From NCBI RefSeq assembly GCF_036324505.1, contig NC_086350.1:27758257-27822256 (forward strand): 64,000 nt of DNA. The letters run 5' to 3'. The notes beneath the pieces were generated by a model that saw nothing but the letters and a program-made list of their open reading frames with translations, was not told where the DNA came from and did not search any database. This stretch comes from Eleginops maclovinus (Eukaryota; Chordata; Actinopteri; Perciformes; Eleginopidae). Both the position numbers and the translations under genes were made by a program. This document shows, piece after piece, positions 1-21,940 of the stretch (within the stretch, counting starts at the first letter, position 1; each line of letters begins with the position of its first letter).

Positions 1-163
1 ATTAATAAGCAGTGACAGTTTGCAGTTTGTAAGATCAAGATTAATGAAGTTGTTAGTAAAAAAAGACAAGTCAAGGATAATAAAATAAAGATACATGATA
101 GATTGAATGCAGTTTCTAAAGGATGAAAGTGGTCATGTGACTGTGATCTGTCTCGGCTGTCAG

Positions 164-3100
164 GCCGCAGTGTTTGGTGCTGACCGGGCCTCCCAGCAGC
201 CGCCCAGCTCTGGTGGATCTGGTCTCCTGCTTCACAAAGAGACTCAGCCTCATGATGTGTGGCAGTGTAGAGACTGTGAGTCACGCACACGCACGCACGC
301 ACACACACACACAACATGTTGATGATGTTAAAAAATACAAGAACCATATGTTTTTAAATGTATAAAAATGCAATGTATGAGGACGTATTCAGATCCATTT
401 CCTTAAATCACATTTGAGAAGCTTGAACTGTTCAAAAGTATTTTTTTACACAAAAACATACTTTGTCAACCAAGTCACTTTTTATGTGTACTTGAATATG
501 TTGGAAAGTTAACTTTAGATAAAAACATAATATTTTATAATTCTCTTTTGTGTGTTCAAATCTGAATCTTTAAATTATCTAGTAACTAAAGCTGAAAAAT
601 AAATGTAGTGAAGTTAAAGTACAATATTTCCATTTATATGTTAGAGGAGTAGAAGTCAGAGAGAAAATAGTACAGTTCTTCGCACCACTGTCGTACAGTC
701 AATCCAATCATTCTCCATGTGACCCTGTATTTGGCAGGCTGGTCCCTCCCCATCAATAGTGGAAGATGCGAGCTGTGAGAGTCATGTGACCTGGTTGAAC
801 CAACGGAAGGTCAAGTCATTCTACAGAGGTGTGACGGCTGCAGAGCTGCGGTCAGGAGTCAACATTCTGCTGCAGGTCGGATATCTCCTCTGTTGTACTC
901 TAAAGAACTGTGTCCGTCCACTCCTCTGAGTCGGCCCGCTCATGGTGGCGAGCTAACTAAGGGTCAAACTATTTTTCAGAACAAAAAATAGACAACCAGC
1001 TCTGGACCAATCAGCAAGGATCTTAGAGTTGACAAAATGCTCCCTTCACATTAAAATGAGAACTAGGACAGAGACTAGCAGCGTCTTTGAGAGTAAAGAC
1101 ACGTACGATAACACATGGCCTCTGTAGCAGGTAGTTAGTTTGAAGTTATGCACGTTATAAGTTCACTTAGTGAAAAGAAAATGTTTTATTGACTCAATGG
1201 TATACTGCAAATAATGACACCCAATCATTTTTTTCATGCAACATTTTGGTCCCACAATGCTTAGTTCCACTATGTGCACTGTAACATTAGCATATAGCAT
1301 GACTGGTAAATCTTGTGTGATTACTGATTAGTGGTTTTAAGCCTCCGGTCGTGTTTGGGTCAAACCAAACTACTACTTTCATCAATCATAAATATTGTGT
1401 TTTACATTTGATTACCTCAAGGCCTCATGGTATCCTCCAAAGTCTACACAATGTTTATTCCAGCTGCCGAAGATGTAGCAATGTCTTCTTTTGATTTGTA
1501 GCTTACGTTTATATTGGATTCAGCTGTGTGGGATCCAGGAGAGTCAGCTTTAGGTCTGGTGAATGGTCATGCCTCTGCTTTGTGAGCCCTTACTTATCTC
1601 TTCTTCTCTTGTTCCTGTCCGTCCACCAGGGGTCAGGGCTGGGTCGTATCAAGCCGAATGTCCTCCTGTTGGGCTTCAAGAAGGATTGGCAGAGTGACAC
1701 ACCTCAGGCTGCTCACAACTACACAGGAATACTGCAGTGAGTGCAGCAAGGAGCAATCCACCTTATTCTGTGTGTGCCGTTAGAGTCTTAATTTCACAGC
1801 AAGTTTCAACACTAGTTGTACTTGTGTAAGCCAAAATGCTCAGTAGTTAACTAGGAGTGCCTTTTGATTTTACTCGTTCAAATGCTTTTCCCACTTTCTT
1901 GAACTAGTTCGCTAGCTAAGGCCAAAATGTCGACTACTTCCCTTTTCTTTCTTTTTTTCACTTACATTTTTATTGAAATTTGTATAAACGTACAAAACCA
2001 CATATAGATCCGTATACAATTGATTTAAAGACCCATTAAAAAAAAGAAAAAACTAAAAAGAGTAACAAAAACAAGCAAACAACAACAGTGACATGGAAGC
2101 TTTCTACTTGATGTGTAATGCAACATCATGGTCTGGTTCCAACTCTCAATTTTTGGTGTCGTTCATTTTTCTTTTATATTCAACTCATTTTTCCCATTTG
2201 GACTTAAATGTCCCTTCCTGGACCCTCAATATGTGTGTGAATCTTTCCATATCAAATGTTTCCTGTACTACTCCCAGCCATTGCTCCTTCGTAGGTGGTA
2301 TGTGGATCTGCTTATTTTATGCTTCATATGTTACGAGTTAACATGTCAGAGCTTTTAAAGCTCAATAGTTAACTTTAGACTGTTAGCGTCAGTAGTTCGG
2401 TCAGAGGGCCGCTAGTTCATCAATAAGCTGACAAGTTGGGACTGTGGTTCTCCTAGTTCCGCTCCTGGCATCACTCGTAAGGCTTATGTTAGAACTAGTC
2501 AGACAAAAGTGCCAATAGTTGCTGAAAAAAGTGACTTGTAGAATTCTGGCTGTATGGACATGTGTGGTGGTATGCTTCTGAACAATGAATCATATCTCTG
2601 CAATAAAGCTTTCTGTGTGTTTCAGCGATGCCTTTGACCTGCAGTACGGAGTGTGCATCCTGAGGCTGAGGGAGGGGCTGGATGTCTCTCAAACACCTCA
2701 ATCAAATAGTGAGAGCCTGGTTTGTCATTCAGGGGGGAGCACACTGACAGGAAACTCATTTACACCCTTAATGACCTCTGACCTCTTCTGCTGCTACACT
2801 AGTGTTAACTAATGTCCCCTAATCCATAACTCATCACACTGTTTTTATTTCAGTTAATCCAGTCTTCGATGAAGGACACGAGAGTATAGCTGTCCCTTCC
2901 CGGATTCAGACAAGAGCTTCATGTAAGTATATCCATTATCATATCTTTAGGAGGTATAGGGTTGTGGGGAAAGAATGGAATGGGTAAAGGCGGAAAAAGG
3001 ATTTTGTCCAGGATGCATACTACAGTCAGGGGGGGGTTGCGTCCAGATGTGATTACAGGCCCACGTAACAAGAATCAGACATAGGAGAGTTATGCATCAG

Positions 3101-4648
3101 ATTTAATAGAAAGGGTTGAAGTGTGAAGGAAGGGAAGGATAAAAGGATGGAGAAAAGCTGGGGTAGGAAAGAGAGTGGAGGGATGGAAGGGAAACAGAGG
3201 GAGGGTCAAGAATTAGGAGAAGTCTAAAAGGTGATGAGAGGTGTGTTTAAGGCTGAAGTTAACTAATAAATGTATTTTAGTAGAAAGGACAACTCCAACA
3301 AAATGGAGGAGGTTAAGGATGTTGAGGACTGCTTAATGAATGTAAAGGGGATGATTGAACGAGATAGAATGGTGTCCCAGTTGGATACTTCTACTACTAC
3401 TTACTTGAGTAAAAGTAAAAGTACTCAGATCTTGTACTTGAGTAAAAGTAGAAGTACTCAGATCTTGTACTTGAGTAAAAGTAGAAGTACTCAGATATTG
3501 TACTTGAATAAAGTAGAAGTACTCAGATCTTGTACTTGAGTAAAGTAGAAGTACTCAGATATTGTACTTGAGTAAAGTAGAAGTACCAGAATGTAGGAAT
3601 ACTCTGTCACTGTAAAAGTCCTGCATTCTAAATGTTCCTCCAGTGAAAGTAGAAAGTACTCTCATCTAAATGTACTTAAAGTAGCGACAGTAAAAGTAGT
3701 CATTGTTTGATTGGTCCATTTCAGAATAATATCTCTGATATGTTTTATAATGATTGGTCATTAAAGTGTTCTCAGAGCTGGTAAAGGTGCAGCTAGTTTG
3801 AATGGCTTTGTATACTGCAGGGTAGCTGCTGAATTTACTGCAGGTGAACTAAAGTCTGATTTAAGGGCTGATTATATTTACCATCATTAATCCAGATCTG
3901 TAAAGTAACTAAAGGGATTAAATACATGTAGTGCAGTAAAAGTACACCATTTACCTCTGAATGTAGTGGAGTAGAAGTACAAAGTTGCATAAAATGGAAA
4001 TACTCAAGTAAGTACAAGTATCTCAAAATGTAAGTACTTAAGTACAGTACTTGAGTAAATGTACTGAATTACTTTACACCACTGCTCAGTGTGGACTTGA
4101 CTAGCATTAGGTCTGTTAAAGAGTAAATGTGGGCCGGAAGTTTTTAGTTATTCAATCATGCGTTTAGGGGGAAACCCCGGTCTTTCTGTCATAGAGAATT
4201 TGGAGACAAACTGGGCTGAATGTGTTTACCGGTTATAAATGTGCTTGAAAGGTGATAAGAGTTGAGTTGAGTCCTGCTCCTGAACCTAAGTTAACTAATT
4301 AACCTAATTTCTTAAATGTATAATGGAAAATCTTCACATCTAATAAACCTGAGCTGTGTGGCCCTTAAATCTGGGAGAATTAAAACTGTCAGATGCACTG
4401 AATGGAACATGTTAAACATTTATAAACTCAAAAACCTGCTAATCCCAAAATGGAAAATTAAGTGTTGTTGTACATTCAAAATTGTTTGCAGCTTCTGACT
4501 TCATTGAACCAGGACCTCAGTTGAGTACAGTGTTCCAGAAAAAACAAGGGAAGAAGACCATCGATGTGTACTGGCTATCTGACGACGGAGGTCTGAACAT
4601 CTCTCCATCCATCACATCTTCTTCTTACGTCAAGAGTATTATCACAGG

Positions 4649-4694
<46 letters not shown>

Positions 4695-6297
4695 CAGGTC
4701 TGACCCTGCTTCTGCCCTACCTGCTGACTCGGAGGAAACGCTGGGCCAGATGTAAGGTTCGAGTGTTTGTGGGGGGGGAGACAGAACAGAAGGACGAGCA
4801 GAGAGAAAAGTGAGCACTGATTTCCTCTGAGGATGACAGGCTCACAGTGTGGGTCTGTCATTGTGCCATCTAGATCTGAACAGCTGGTCAAAGATCTATT
4901 TACAGATCTATGAGAAATAAAGCAGAGATCAAACAAAAGAATATGTTTACTGACACAACACCCATGGATTCATCATTAATAACTCCAGTTAATTCAAACC
5001 TGCAATAACTTATTTTAACTTAGGAGACAGATCCAAGGTGTTTAAACTACTCTCACACACTCGACTGAAAGAGCTGACATGAACATTTTCCAAAAACACC
5101 TGTTTACACATTCAGCAGAGCCCTGCTAGACAAATGTTAGTCGAGATTTCAGAATCACAAATCCTTTATTAGTCCCACAGCTGGGACATTCACAAAGACC
5201 AAAGACCACTGCAGGATTTACAAGTGAGACTATGTGAAAGAAACCTAATTGTACATACAGATTTAAATTCTCTTTTCAGTGTGTTGGCCCTGATCAAGAA
5301 ATTCCGCCTTGGTTTCCATGACGTTGAAGTGCTTCCTGACATCTACCAAAAACCCCAGCCGGGAAAGTAAGGCTGCCAAAGTTTGAGAGACTCAAGCTAA
5401 GCACCAACAACAGGGAAAAGATCTGAATTTAAATTGTGATGATTGATATTGAGCTGTGTTTGCCACCTTTGCAAAAGCCAAGAATCCATGCAGAGAAGAT
5501 GTATAGATATATTGTAGAGTTCATGATGGATCAGATCCTCAAAGATATTACACTCAAGGCCTTCATGTTCACCAGCTCTCATGAATTGTTTGACTGTAGA
5601 TCTTTCTGCACTTACCCATGTTCCTCGTCTCTGTGTGCTTCAGTGTTCATCAGTTTGAGAATATGGTGGGTCGCTTCAAGATTAATACAAATCCCAAAGA
5701 GGACTCCGATGGTGATCTACCAGGACAGGAGGAGCCGTGGATGATCACTGAGCAGGATCTGGAGAGGAACTGGGCCAAGGTTTGACACACAGGAACAAAT
5801 GAACATGGACAGCACATTCCAAAACGTTTTTCCCTGTCTTTTTCGTTAAATTGTGTACTTCCTCTGCATGATCCAGTCTCTTCGTCAGATTCGTCTAAAT
5901 GAGGTTCTGCAGGATTACTCCAGAGAAGCTGCTCTGATTGTTATGTGAGTACAGTCATTTTTCTTTTTAGTCCATGAGAGTTCTTCTTTATTACAAATTA
6001 CTTAATACTTCACCATTCCACCCCGAGGAAGAGGCTCTTGATTTTTGGCCCAGTATAGTCACTTTGTCTTTAAGTAATTACTTGTAAATGCTTTATTTCA
6101 TTATGAGTAGTAAAAAACTGTTCACTTTATTCATTTGACTCTGTCCCCTGACAGCACCATGCCAGTGGGGAGGAAAGGGGTGTGTCCCAACACTCTCTAC
6201 CTGGCCTGGCTGGACTTCCTGTCTCGAGATTTGAGAGCTCCCATCCTATTGGTCAGGGGAAACCAGCAAAACGTCCTCACCTATTACTGCCAATGAA
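164..6297 (+). CDS. slc12a3: SLC12A3-type Na-Cl cotransporter, C-terminal exons (5' part off the window)
   Basis: Eleven exons join in frame: 164-275, 738-875, 1630-1736, 2626-2708, 2854-2922, 4492-4590, 4698-4809, 5280-5366, 5644-5779, 5877-5944, 6155-6297. They encode about 384 residues of the cytosolic C-terminal domain of an electroneutral cation-chloride cotransporter; the twelve membrane helices must lie to the left. Family marks seen are [66 protein letters not shown] and an end reading NVLTYYCQ, the NCC-type tail. NCC takes up Na+ and Cl- across the apical membrane of kidney (and in fish gill) cells. The neighbours herpud1 and cetp match the human 16q13 order, favouring slc12a3 over slc12a1/a2; a fish-specific slc12a10-type paralogue is the main alternative. 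Oddity: the last exon carries four C at 6240-6243 where the family frame needs three, so the last 16 or so codons are out of frame; the shifted frame stops at 6318-6320. Confidence 0.88.
282..315 (+). repeat. CA-rich tract next to a slc12a3 splice donor
   Basis: An impure CACG/CACA tract starts about six bases after the donor GTGAGT of the exon ending at 275. Confidence 0.85.
590..665 (+). repeat. Short fragment of AGTACTT-type interspersed repeat
   Basis: The stretch (agtaactaaa...aaatgtagtgaagttaaagtac...gtagaagtca) matches in wording the body of the longer copy at 3390-4084. Lies in a slc12a3 intron. Confidence 0.6.
3390..4084 (+). repeat. AGTACTT-type fish interspersed repeat with 33-bp tandem units
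   Basis: Intronic repeat in slc12a3. The left part (about 3401-3595) is five to six near-identical 33-bp units (ttgtacttgagtaaaagtag...), each an open 11-codon repeat in one frame, with some units one base shorter. The rest is a unique body ending in an edge that reads TTACACCACTG. An inverted relative lies at 21225-21940, whose edge reads CAGTGGTGAAAAGTAA. No transposase is seen; it looks like a non-autonomous element. The class is not certain. Confidence 0.8.
4649..4692 (+). repeat. (TG)n microsatellite in a 107-bp slc12a3 intron
   Basis: About 22 TG units fill the 3' half of the short intron 4591-4697 and end five bases before the acceptor AG, so the usual pyrimidine tract is replaced by TG units. 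Confidence 0.97.
5155..5225 (-). repeat. Possible LINE 3'-tail fragment
   Basis: Reads 'aatcctttattagtcccacagctgggac', the reverse of the common fish LINE tail 'gggatcaataaagg'. Too short to place in a family. Confidence 0.4.
6240..6243 (+). other. Apparent +1 frameshift in last slc12a3 exon (C run)
   Basis: Upstream of this run the frame reads [13 protein letters not shown]; downstream the family sequence [17 protein letters not shown] followed by TGA (6295-6297) is read one base off. Either a base was inserted in the C run of this allele or it is a consensus error in the assembly. Both frames were translated by hand. Confidence 0.75.
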
Positions 6298-6616
6298 ATG
6301 TCTCCACGATTTCAAGTGAATGTATAGATGTAGACATGTGATGCCTTGATGACTAAAGATGATAATCTTATCCTTATAATAATGAACGATTCATGTAATC
6401 ACCATGTTCAGGACACTTGTACTGTTGATGATGCACACATTTAAGAATTCCTGCAAATGGGAACAAATTAAAAACTGAAACCATGTTGATTGTAAAGGCC
6501 GTTATGTATGAGAATGATTTGTTTGTGCATAGAAAAAAACTGTTTTATTAGTAACTGTGCCAAACCACTTTGATTTGACTTTATTTTCAAATCCAAAGCT
6601 CAAGTCTCAAATAATT

Positions 6617-6622
6617 AATAAA
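6617..6622 (+). terminator. Candidate slc12a3 polyadenylation signal AATAAA
   Basis: A canonical AATAAA about 320 bases past the slc12a3 stop; a second one lies at 6876-6881. Which is used cannot be seen. Confidence 0.4.
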
Positions 6623-7104
6623 TATGCTGGCTAGAGGATAACTGGATATTGGTTAAGATCTTTTGCAAGTCAGTGTATGGCTGTCTGATGTAACATTACT
6701 CATACAACTTCAATAGATAAACAAATGCTGAGTTCCATACTTTGTATATCTTTTTTTTCTTCTTCTTTCTTACGCCACTGCAGCTGCTTTTACAAACAAG
6801 AAAAGGCTACTGGTGCATCCATACAATAAGGACGTAGTGTTCTGTTTTAGGTTTTTTCTGGACTAACTGATATAGAATAAATAAACCTTTTTTGTTTTAA
6901 CGGGGAAATTGACTAATACACTCTTAAACATCTACTTACTGTTCAGTTGACAACATTATATCAGATTACGCAAATGTAATTCTCCATTAGTTTATAAATA
7001 AACGATCTTTGGATCTTCATAATTAATTACTGCGCATGCTCACAGGACAAAGGTTTCTTGAGCAGCCTCCACGTCTGAGCCGTGTGAGCTCGAGCGCAAC
7101 GTAA

Positions 7105-7123
7105 CCAATCAGCAGCGGCCACA
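7105..7123 (+). promoter_or_regulatory. ERSE-like element (CCAAT-N9-CCACA) upstream of herpud1
   Basis: CCAAT at 7105-7109, nine bases, then CCACA at 7119-7123, about 225 bases before the herpud1 ATG. The ER stress response element consensus is CCAAT-N9-CCACG, bound by NF-Y plus ATF6/XBP1, and mammalian HERPUD1 is known to be driven by such elements. The spacing is exact; only the last base differs. A further CCACG lies at 7069-7073. Confidence 0.6.
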
Positions 7124-7348
7124 GAGTGTTTTGAGAAAACCGACAGCCCGCCTCCTCCTCGCAGATGTTGGTTATATCAGGCAGCAGGAAGTCTTTTAGC
7201 ACAAGTTTCTGTTTAGACAAAATCATTTTTGTCGTCTGTTTCTATGTGCTGATAGACTGAATCAGCAAGGGCTCTTTCTTTTTTGACGACTGCAGTTGTA
7301 GTGAGTCGACATTGTCACCCGTAGACTACATAGTAAAAAATAGTAAAC

Positions 7349-17432
<10,084 letters not shown>

Positions 17433-17516
17433 CAACCTAGATGACCGATAGAGGCACCATACATGTTTTTTGGGGTCAAAATAATCTTTTGAGCCAAAGG
17501 AAAACCTGCAACTCAA

Positions 17517-17522
17517 AATAAA
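17517..17522 (+). terminator. herpud1 polyadenylation signal AATAAA
   Basis: Canonical AATAAA 85 bases after the herpud1 stop codon. Confidence 0.65.
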
Positions 17523-20500
17523 ATCACAACTGACATTCTTATTAGTAAGAGCTGCGGTTTGAGTTTGGTTGTTGTGCCACGAAGTTAAAGCACCAGCAAA
17601 ATAAAAAGACGTTGACTGGAAACAATGGACAAAGAGTTATCAGCAACATTCCCAACAACTGTGCATTGTGCAATGCCAGCTCTTTATCTGACCACCGTCT
17701 ACTGATAGTAGGTTTATAGTCAAGACCCTTATCCATTAAACAACAGTGCAGCAGCCGAGGGTATAAACTTACCTTTCACCTGACTCTGTTGGACTTATCT
17801 TATTTTACTGTGAGAAGGTTCATAAATATGGACTTTCTCATCCTGTAGATTTAAATTAAGCTTGTGTATGATGATGAATATGATCAGGACCAATGCTCTC
17901 CAACCCATCAGGATTATATTAAGCATGTCTTTGGAAGTCAAAATCCACTCAAGGTGAGTCCTGTGTCTGATGACTCTCTGAATCTAAATTCCATAGATTT
18001 TTTTAGATTTACAAAGTGTCCCTGCATGGAGCCTGGGTTTGATCACAGCTGTGGTTTCCACTGGTTTGACGGACTGGAAGCAAAGGAAGCTAGCATATTA
18101 TAGTATAAGTATATTATTTTAAGATGAGGAAAACTAAACTGTTCAGTTGTTTTTGTTTGTTTCTCAATGTACTTAATATTCAAAGCCATACAGCTCAGCT
18201 TATCAGTTTAATTCAGATTATTTTGGCCTTGTTCTTCTATAGTCAGTGTTGTCATTAACAACCTCAGTGCTTTAGAAACTGACCTTGACTGTCAAATAAC
18301 AAACTTGCAAATGATTCACACACTTTACAATGTTCATGTTGGGTAGACTTCTTATTGAGCGTCAGATGATGCTCTTTGGTACCAAATGCAAAGTAGACGG
18401 CTTGCCAAATGTCTGGGTACATCTTTTTTGATAGTGATGCTGCCATAGTTCAAAATATATATATTACTGTAAATCTAGTTTTGTAAATAAACTTAAAGTT
18501 CACACAGCACTTTACAACATGTATCTTATGCAGGCCTCTTTACATTTGGAGGGGTTATTTTGTAATCATTGTAATATAAATATAAGGCTCTGATGTGATT
18601 GTGAGTCCAGTTCAGAATCCTGTCAAACAACACGTACAGTTTGAAGCCAGTGCTGATAAACTACAGAGATGTTGCTTTAGTAGAAAGGTAGTTATGTTTT
18701 CAGTCAGAAACAGTTTGGATAACTATGGAAAGTGTCATAGCTAAGATTTAAATTAAGCTATCAAATCCCTCCTACAGCACCTTAAGCACCTGGCTCTCAT
18801 CATATTGACTGAGAACCTGTACTGTCACTGATCAGAAGCATGAGTGACTTTTTGTCAATGCATCTACTGGTCACTGCATCAAGGTATTGATCATGAATTT
18901 GTGTGAGTTAACTCTTTTTAACTAACTGTTAAATGTTGCAGTTTAAAAAAAATCTATTACAAGGAAAATATGGGTTTTACTATCTTCTCTTAATAACGTC
19001 ACTGTAAATGGGGGCTATTAGACCTTTGAGTAAAAAGGGCTAAAGAAATGTCCCTCTTGTTATCCAATCCTGTGTACTGCATTAGCCCCTGCTCTATCGC
19101 TAGCACTCAGATTCCCTTTTGGAAAGGACTATAGTCTGGGATATGGTCACTGTGTGTAATTGGACATTTTAATATTAATATCGTCTTTATCCGTCTTTCT
19201 TTGAAACTGTGCTGGATGTTGTATGAGGTGTGTTTTGAGGAGGACCTGCAATAAATCTTTATACCTGTAGTTGTTTCCAATTTTTTGCAGATGTGGGTTG
19301 TGAGGACGGTGTTTCAGATTGAAAAATAAATAATGCAACCACAGTTTATGCATATACAAACAGACTGAACAAGCTGAATGTCATGTCCCCGAATGACACG
19401 CATGTTTGAGCAATGATAAAAAAAAAGAAGACCTTGAATAAACTCCAGCTGCACCTCACTTCAAACACACATGTTGTTTGCTCCAGACACATGCCTGCAC
19501 ATGTGTGGCTCTCTGCAGGACTCCGCTGTTGACCTGCATAGCTGTCAAAGTCTGAGATAAGAACAGTTTTGTTCTCCTGAACTGAGCCTCCAGCCGCCAG
19601 GAAGTACCGGCTGTTGAAATGTTTGCAGTGGCCAGACGGTGGTACTTAAACTTCTGCGTCAGTCACTTGAAGCCATTAGGCCAAAATAGTTTTTCGTGTA
19701 GTTCCCCCAACTTTAACATTAATGGACAATAATACTGAATATTCCCCCCCTAGAATTACACCCTGTAATTGATATGTAAAGTGTGATACAATGAACACAA
19801 AATGTTACAAAAAAAACAAAACATTATGGAGGAATAAAAAAAAAAAGAAACCCAAAAATGTTCTGTTAACAGTTTAAAATCCATTTGGCGATTTTGATTG
19901 CACTTGTTAGACCTAGATCTATGACCTCAGTTCTCACTGTGCTTTACAATGGTTAAAAATAGACCTATGATAAATTTGAAAAAACTGCATACTTATTTCT
20001 ATATTCTACTTCAAAATTATATTTCACTTAAGGCAAATATTGCATGTATTACTCCATTACCAGGCCCATTGGTTATAAAAATCTAAATATTGTCCCAATA
20101 CAACAATGTTGTATCACTCAACTACAAGGAAAGTGTATGCAATATAAATGTAAACGTAGAGAAAATACACCTTTATGTTTATAGAGGACATTATTCTTTG
20201 AATCCACCTCTTCTGTGCATATTCAAAGGTCAACGGTCCATATTGTTGTCTGGCGTTGACCGTTCTTTGAATTACATTTTAAAAAACAGAGAAGTCTATA
20301 AAACGGAATCATTTATTTTGAATTAAATTTGTGCAAATAGCTGAATCCATTGGACCAAGCCAGAGTGTTCATGCTGACTGGGCCCAATGGATGCAGAACA
20401 TCACCATGAGATATACTAGAGGGGGTTTTGTTCTCTTCACTGAGCAACTTTCAAAGGAAATAACCCTTGTCCAACACTGTATCCACTTCTCTTAATACAT

Positions 20501-20720
20501 CAGAGGCTGTACTGAGGCACAATGACGCTTATATGCTAATGTGACATTCTAACAAAGTACTGGCTTTCATAGGTAGTTATGTATTCGTAGACTCAATTTT
20601 AAAGTTTAACCTGATGACATTAGATTCTTCAAAGTCCAGAGACAAGTTATTAAATCCAATGTCATGGCAATGCATCCAAAAGTTAAAGAAATAGTTTTAT
20701 AGAAATGATGCCTTCTGCAT
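17523..20720. other. Gene-free stretch between herpud1 and cetp, left part
   Basis: AT-rich DNA with many stops in all frames. No exon with recognisable protein content, no clear transposon ends and no RNA gene seen. Confidence 0.6.
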
Positions 20721-20724
20721 AAAG

Positions 20725-20875
20725 GCTAGAGCTGGGAGCCCATGTGCCAGCGCAGCGGTTTTGCGTTCAAATCCGGCCTGGGTCCCTTTATTCCTCTCAA
20801 ACCCCGTTATCCCCGCTTTTGAAACTGCCAATCTCTAATAAATAAAGACTAAATTGTCCCAAAAAAACATTTAAA
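20725..20875 (+). repeat. tRNA-derived SINE remnant
   Basis: Shows a Pol III B box (GCGTTCAAATCCGGC at about 20763-20777) followed by a pyrimidine-rich body and an AATAAAGACTAAA-type tail, the layout of the common fish tRNA SINE. The A box is eroded. Confidence 0.65.
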
Positions 20876-21224
20876 CTTTCCTCTACTGAGGCTGCTCAGT
20901 GTCAATCAGAGCAAAATGTCATGGCTGGAGTTTAAATGGGCCTTCAAACAAAAAGCGCAGGAATGACCTCATGCAGAGTGCAGACACTGTAGTGTACATA
21001 GTCATGTAAATGGAATGTTGACCCCAAATATGTATACTTCCCAAGCACATGTCCTCAAACAACTTTTTAAACTCAAATTTAAACTGATTGACAGTTTCCC
21101 GTGACCATATTAACCCTTGCAGAAGATGTGCAATGTGGTTAGCCATAGCTGTTCACTGCTGGTCCCCTCTGTGTTTTAAGCATGCTGTACAGTGGTAGGT
21201 ATAGTTAGTCTTGTGCAACCTAAG

Positions 21225-21940
21225 CAGTGGTGAAAAGTAACTACGTACATTTACTCAAGTACTTAACTACAATTTTGAGAGACTTATACTTTACTTGAGT
21301 ATTTAAATTATGTGCTACTTTGTACTTCTACTCCACTACAATTCAGAGGTAAATGGTATACTTTTACTACACTTACGTTTCTTTACAGATCTGGATTAAT
21401 GATGGTAAATATAATGAACCCTTAAATCAGACTTTAATTCACCTGCAGTAAATCCAGCAGCTACCCTGCAGTATACAAAGCCATTCAAACTAGCTGCACC
21501 TTTACCAGCTCTGAGAACACTTTAATGATCAATCATTATAAAACATATCAGAGATATTATTCTGAAATGGACCAATCAAACAATGACTACTTTTACTGTC
21601 GCTACTTTAAGTACATTTAGATGAGAGTACTTTCTACTTTCACTGGAGGAACATTTTGAATACTTTTACTGTGACAGAGTATTCCTACACTCTGGTACTT
21701 CTACTTTACTCAAGTACACGATCTGAGTACTTCTACTTTTACTCAAGTACAAGATCTGAGTACTTCTACTTTTACTCAAGTACAAGATCTGAGTACTTCT
21801 ACTTTTACTCAAGTACAAGATCTGAGTACTTCTACTTTTACTCAAGCACAAGATCTGAGTACTTCTACTTTTAGTCAAGTACACAATCTGAGTACTTGTA
21901 CTTTTACTCAAGTACACAATCTGAGTACTTCTCCCCACAA
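21225..21940 (-). repeat. AGTACTT-type repeat, inverted relative of 3390-4084
   Basis: Begins CAGTGGTGAAAAGTAA, carries the reverse complement of the same body (e.g. around 21560-21655) and about seven 33-bp units (tactcaagtacaagatctga...) at 21690-21930. Lies between herpud1 and cetp. Confidence 0.82.

Larger units (their letters stand above)
6298..7348. other. slc12a3-herpud1 intergenic gap (3' UTR and herpud1 promoter/5' UTR)
   Basis: About 1 kb without other genes. The left half is AT-rich, probably slc12a3 3' UTR. The right third (about 7025-7300) is less AT-rich and holds the ERSE-like element; no clear TATA box is seen. Confidence 0.7.
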
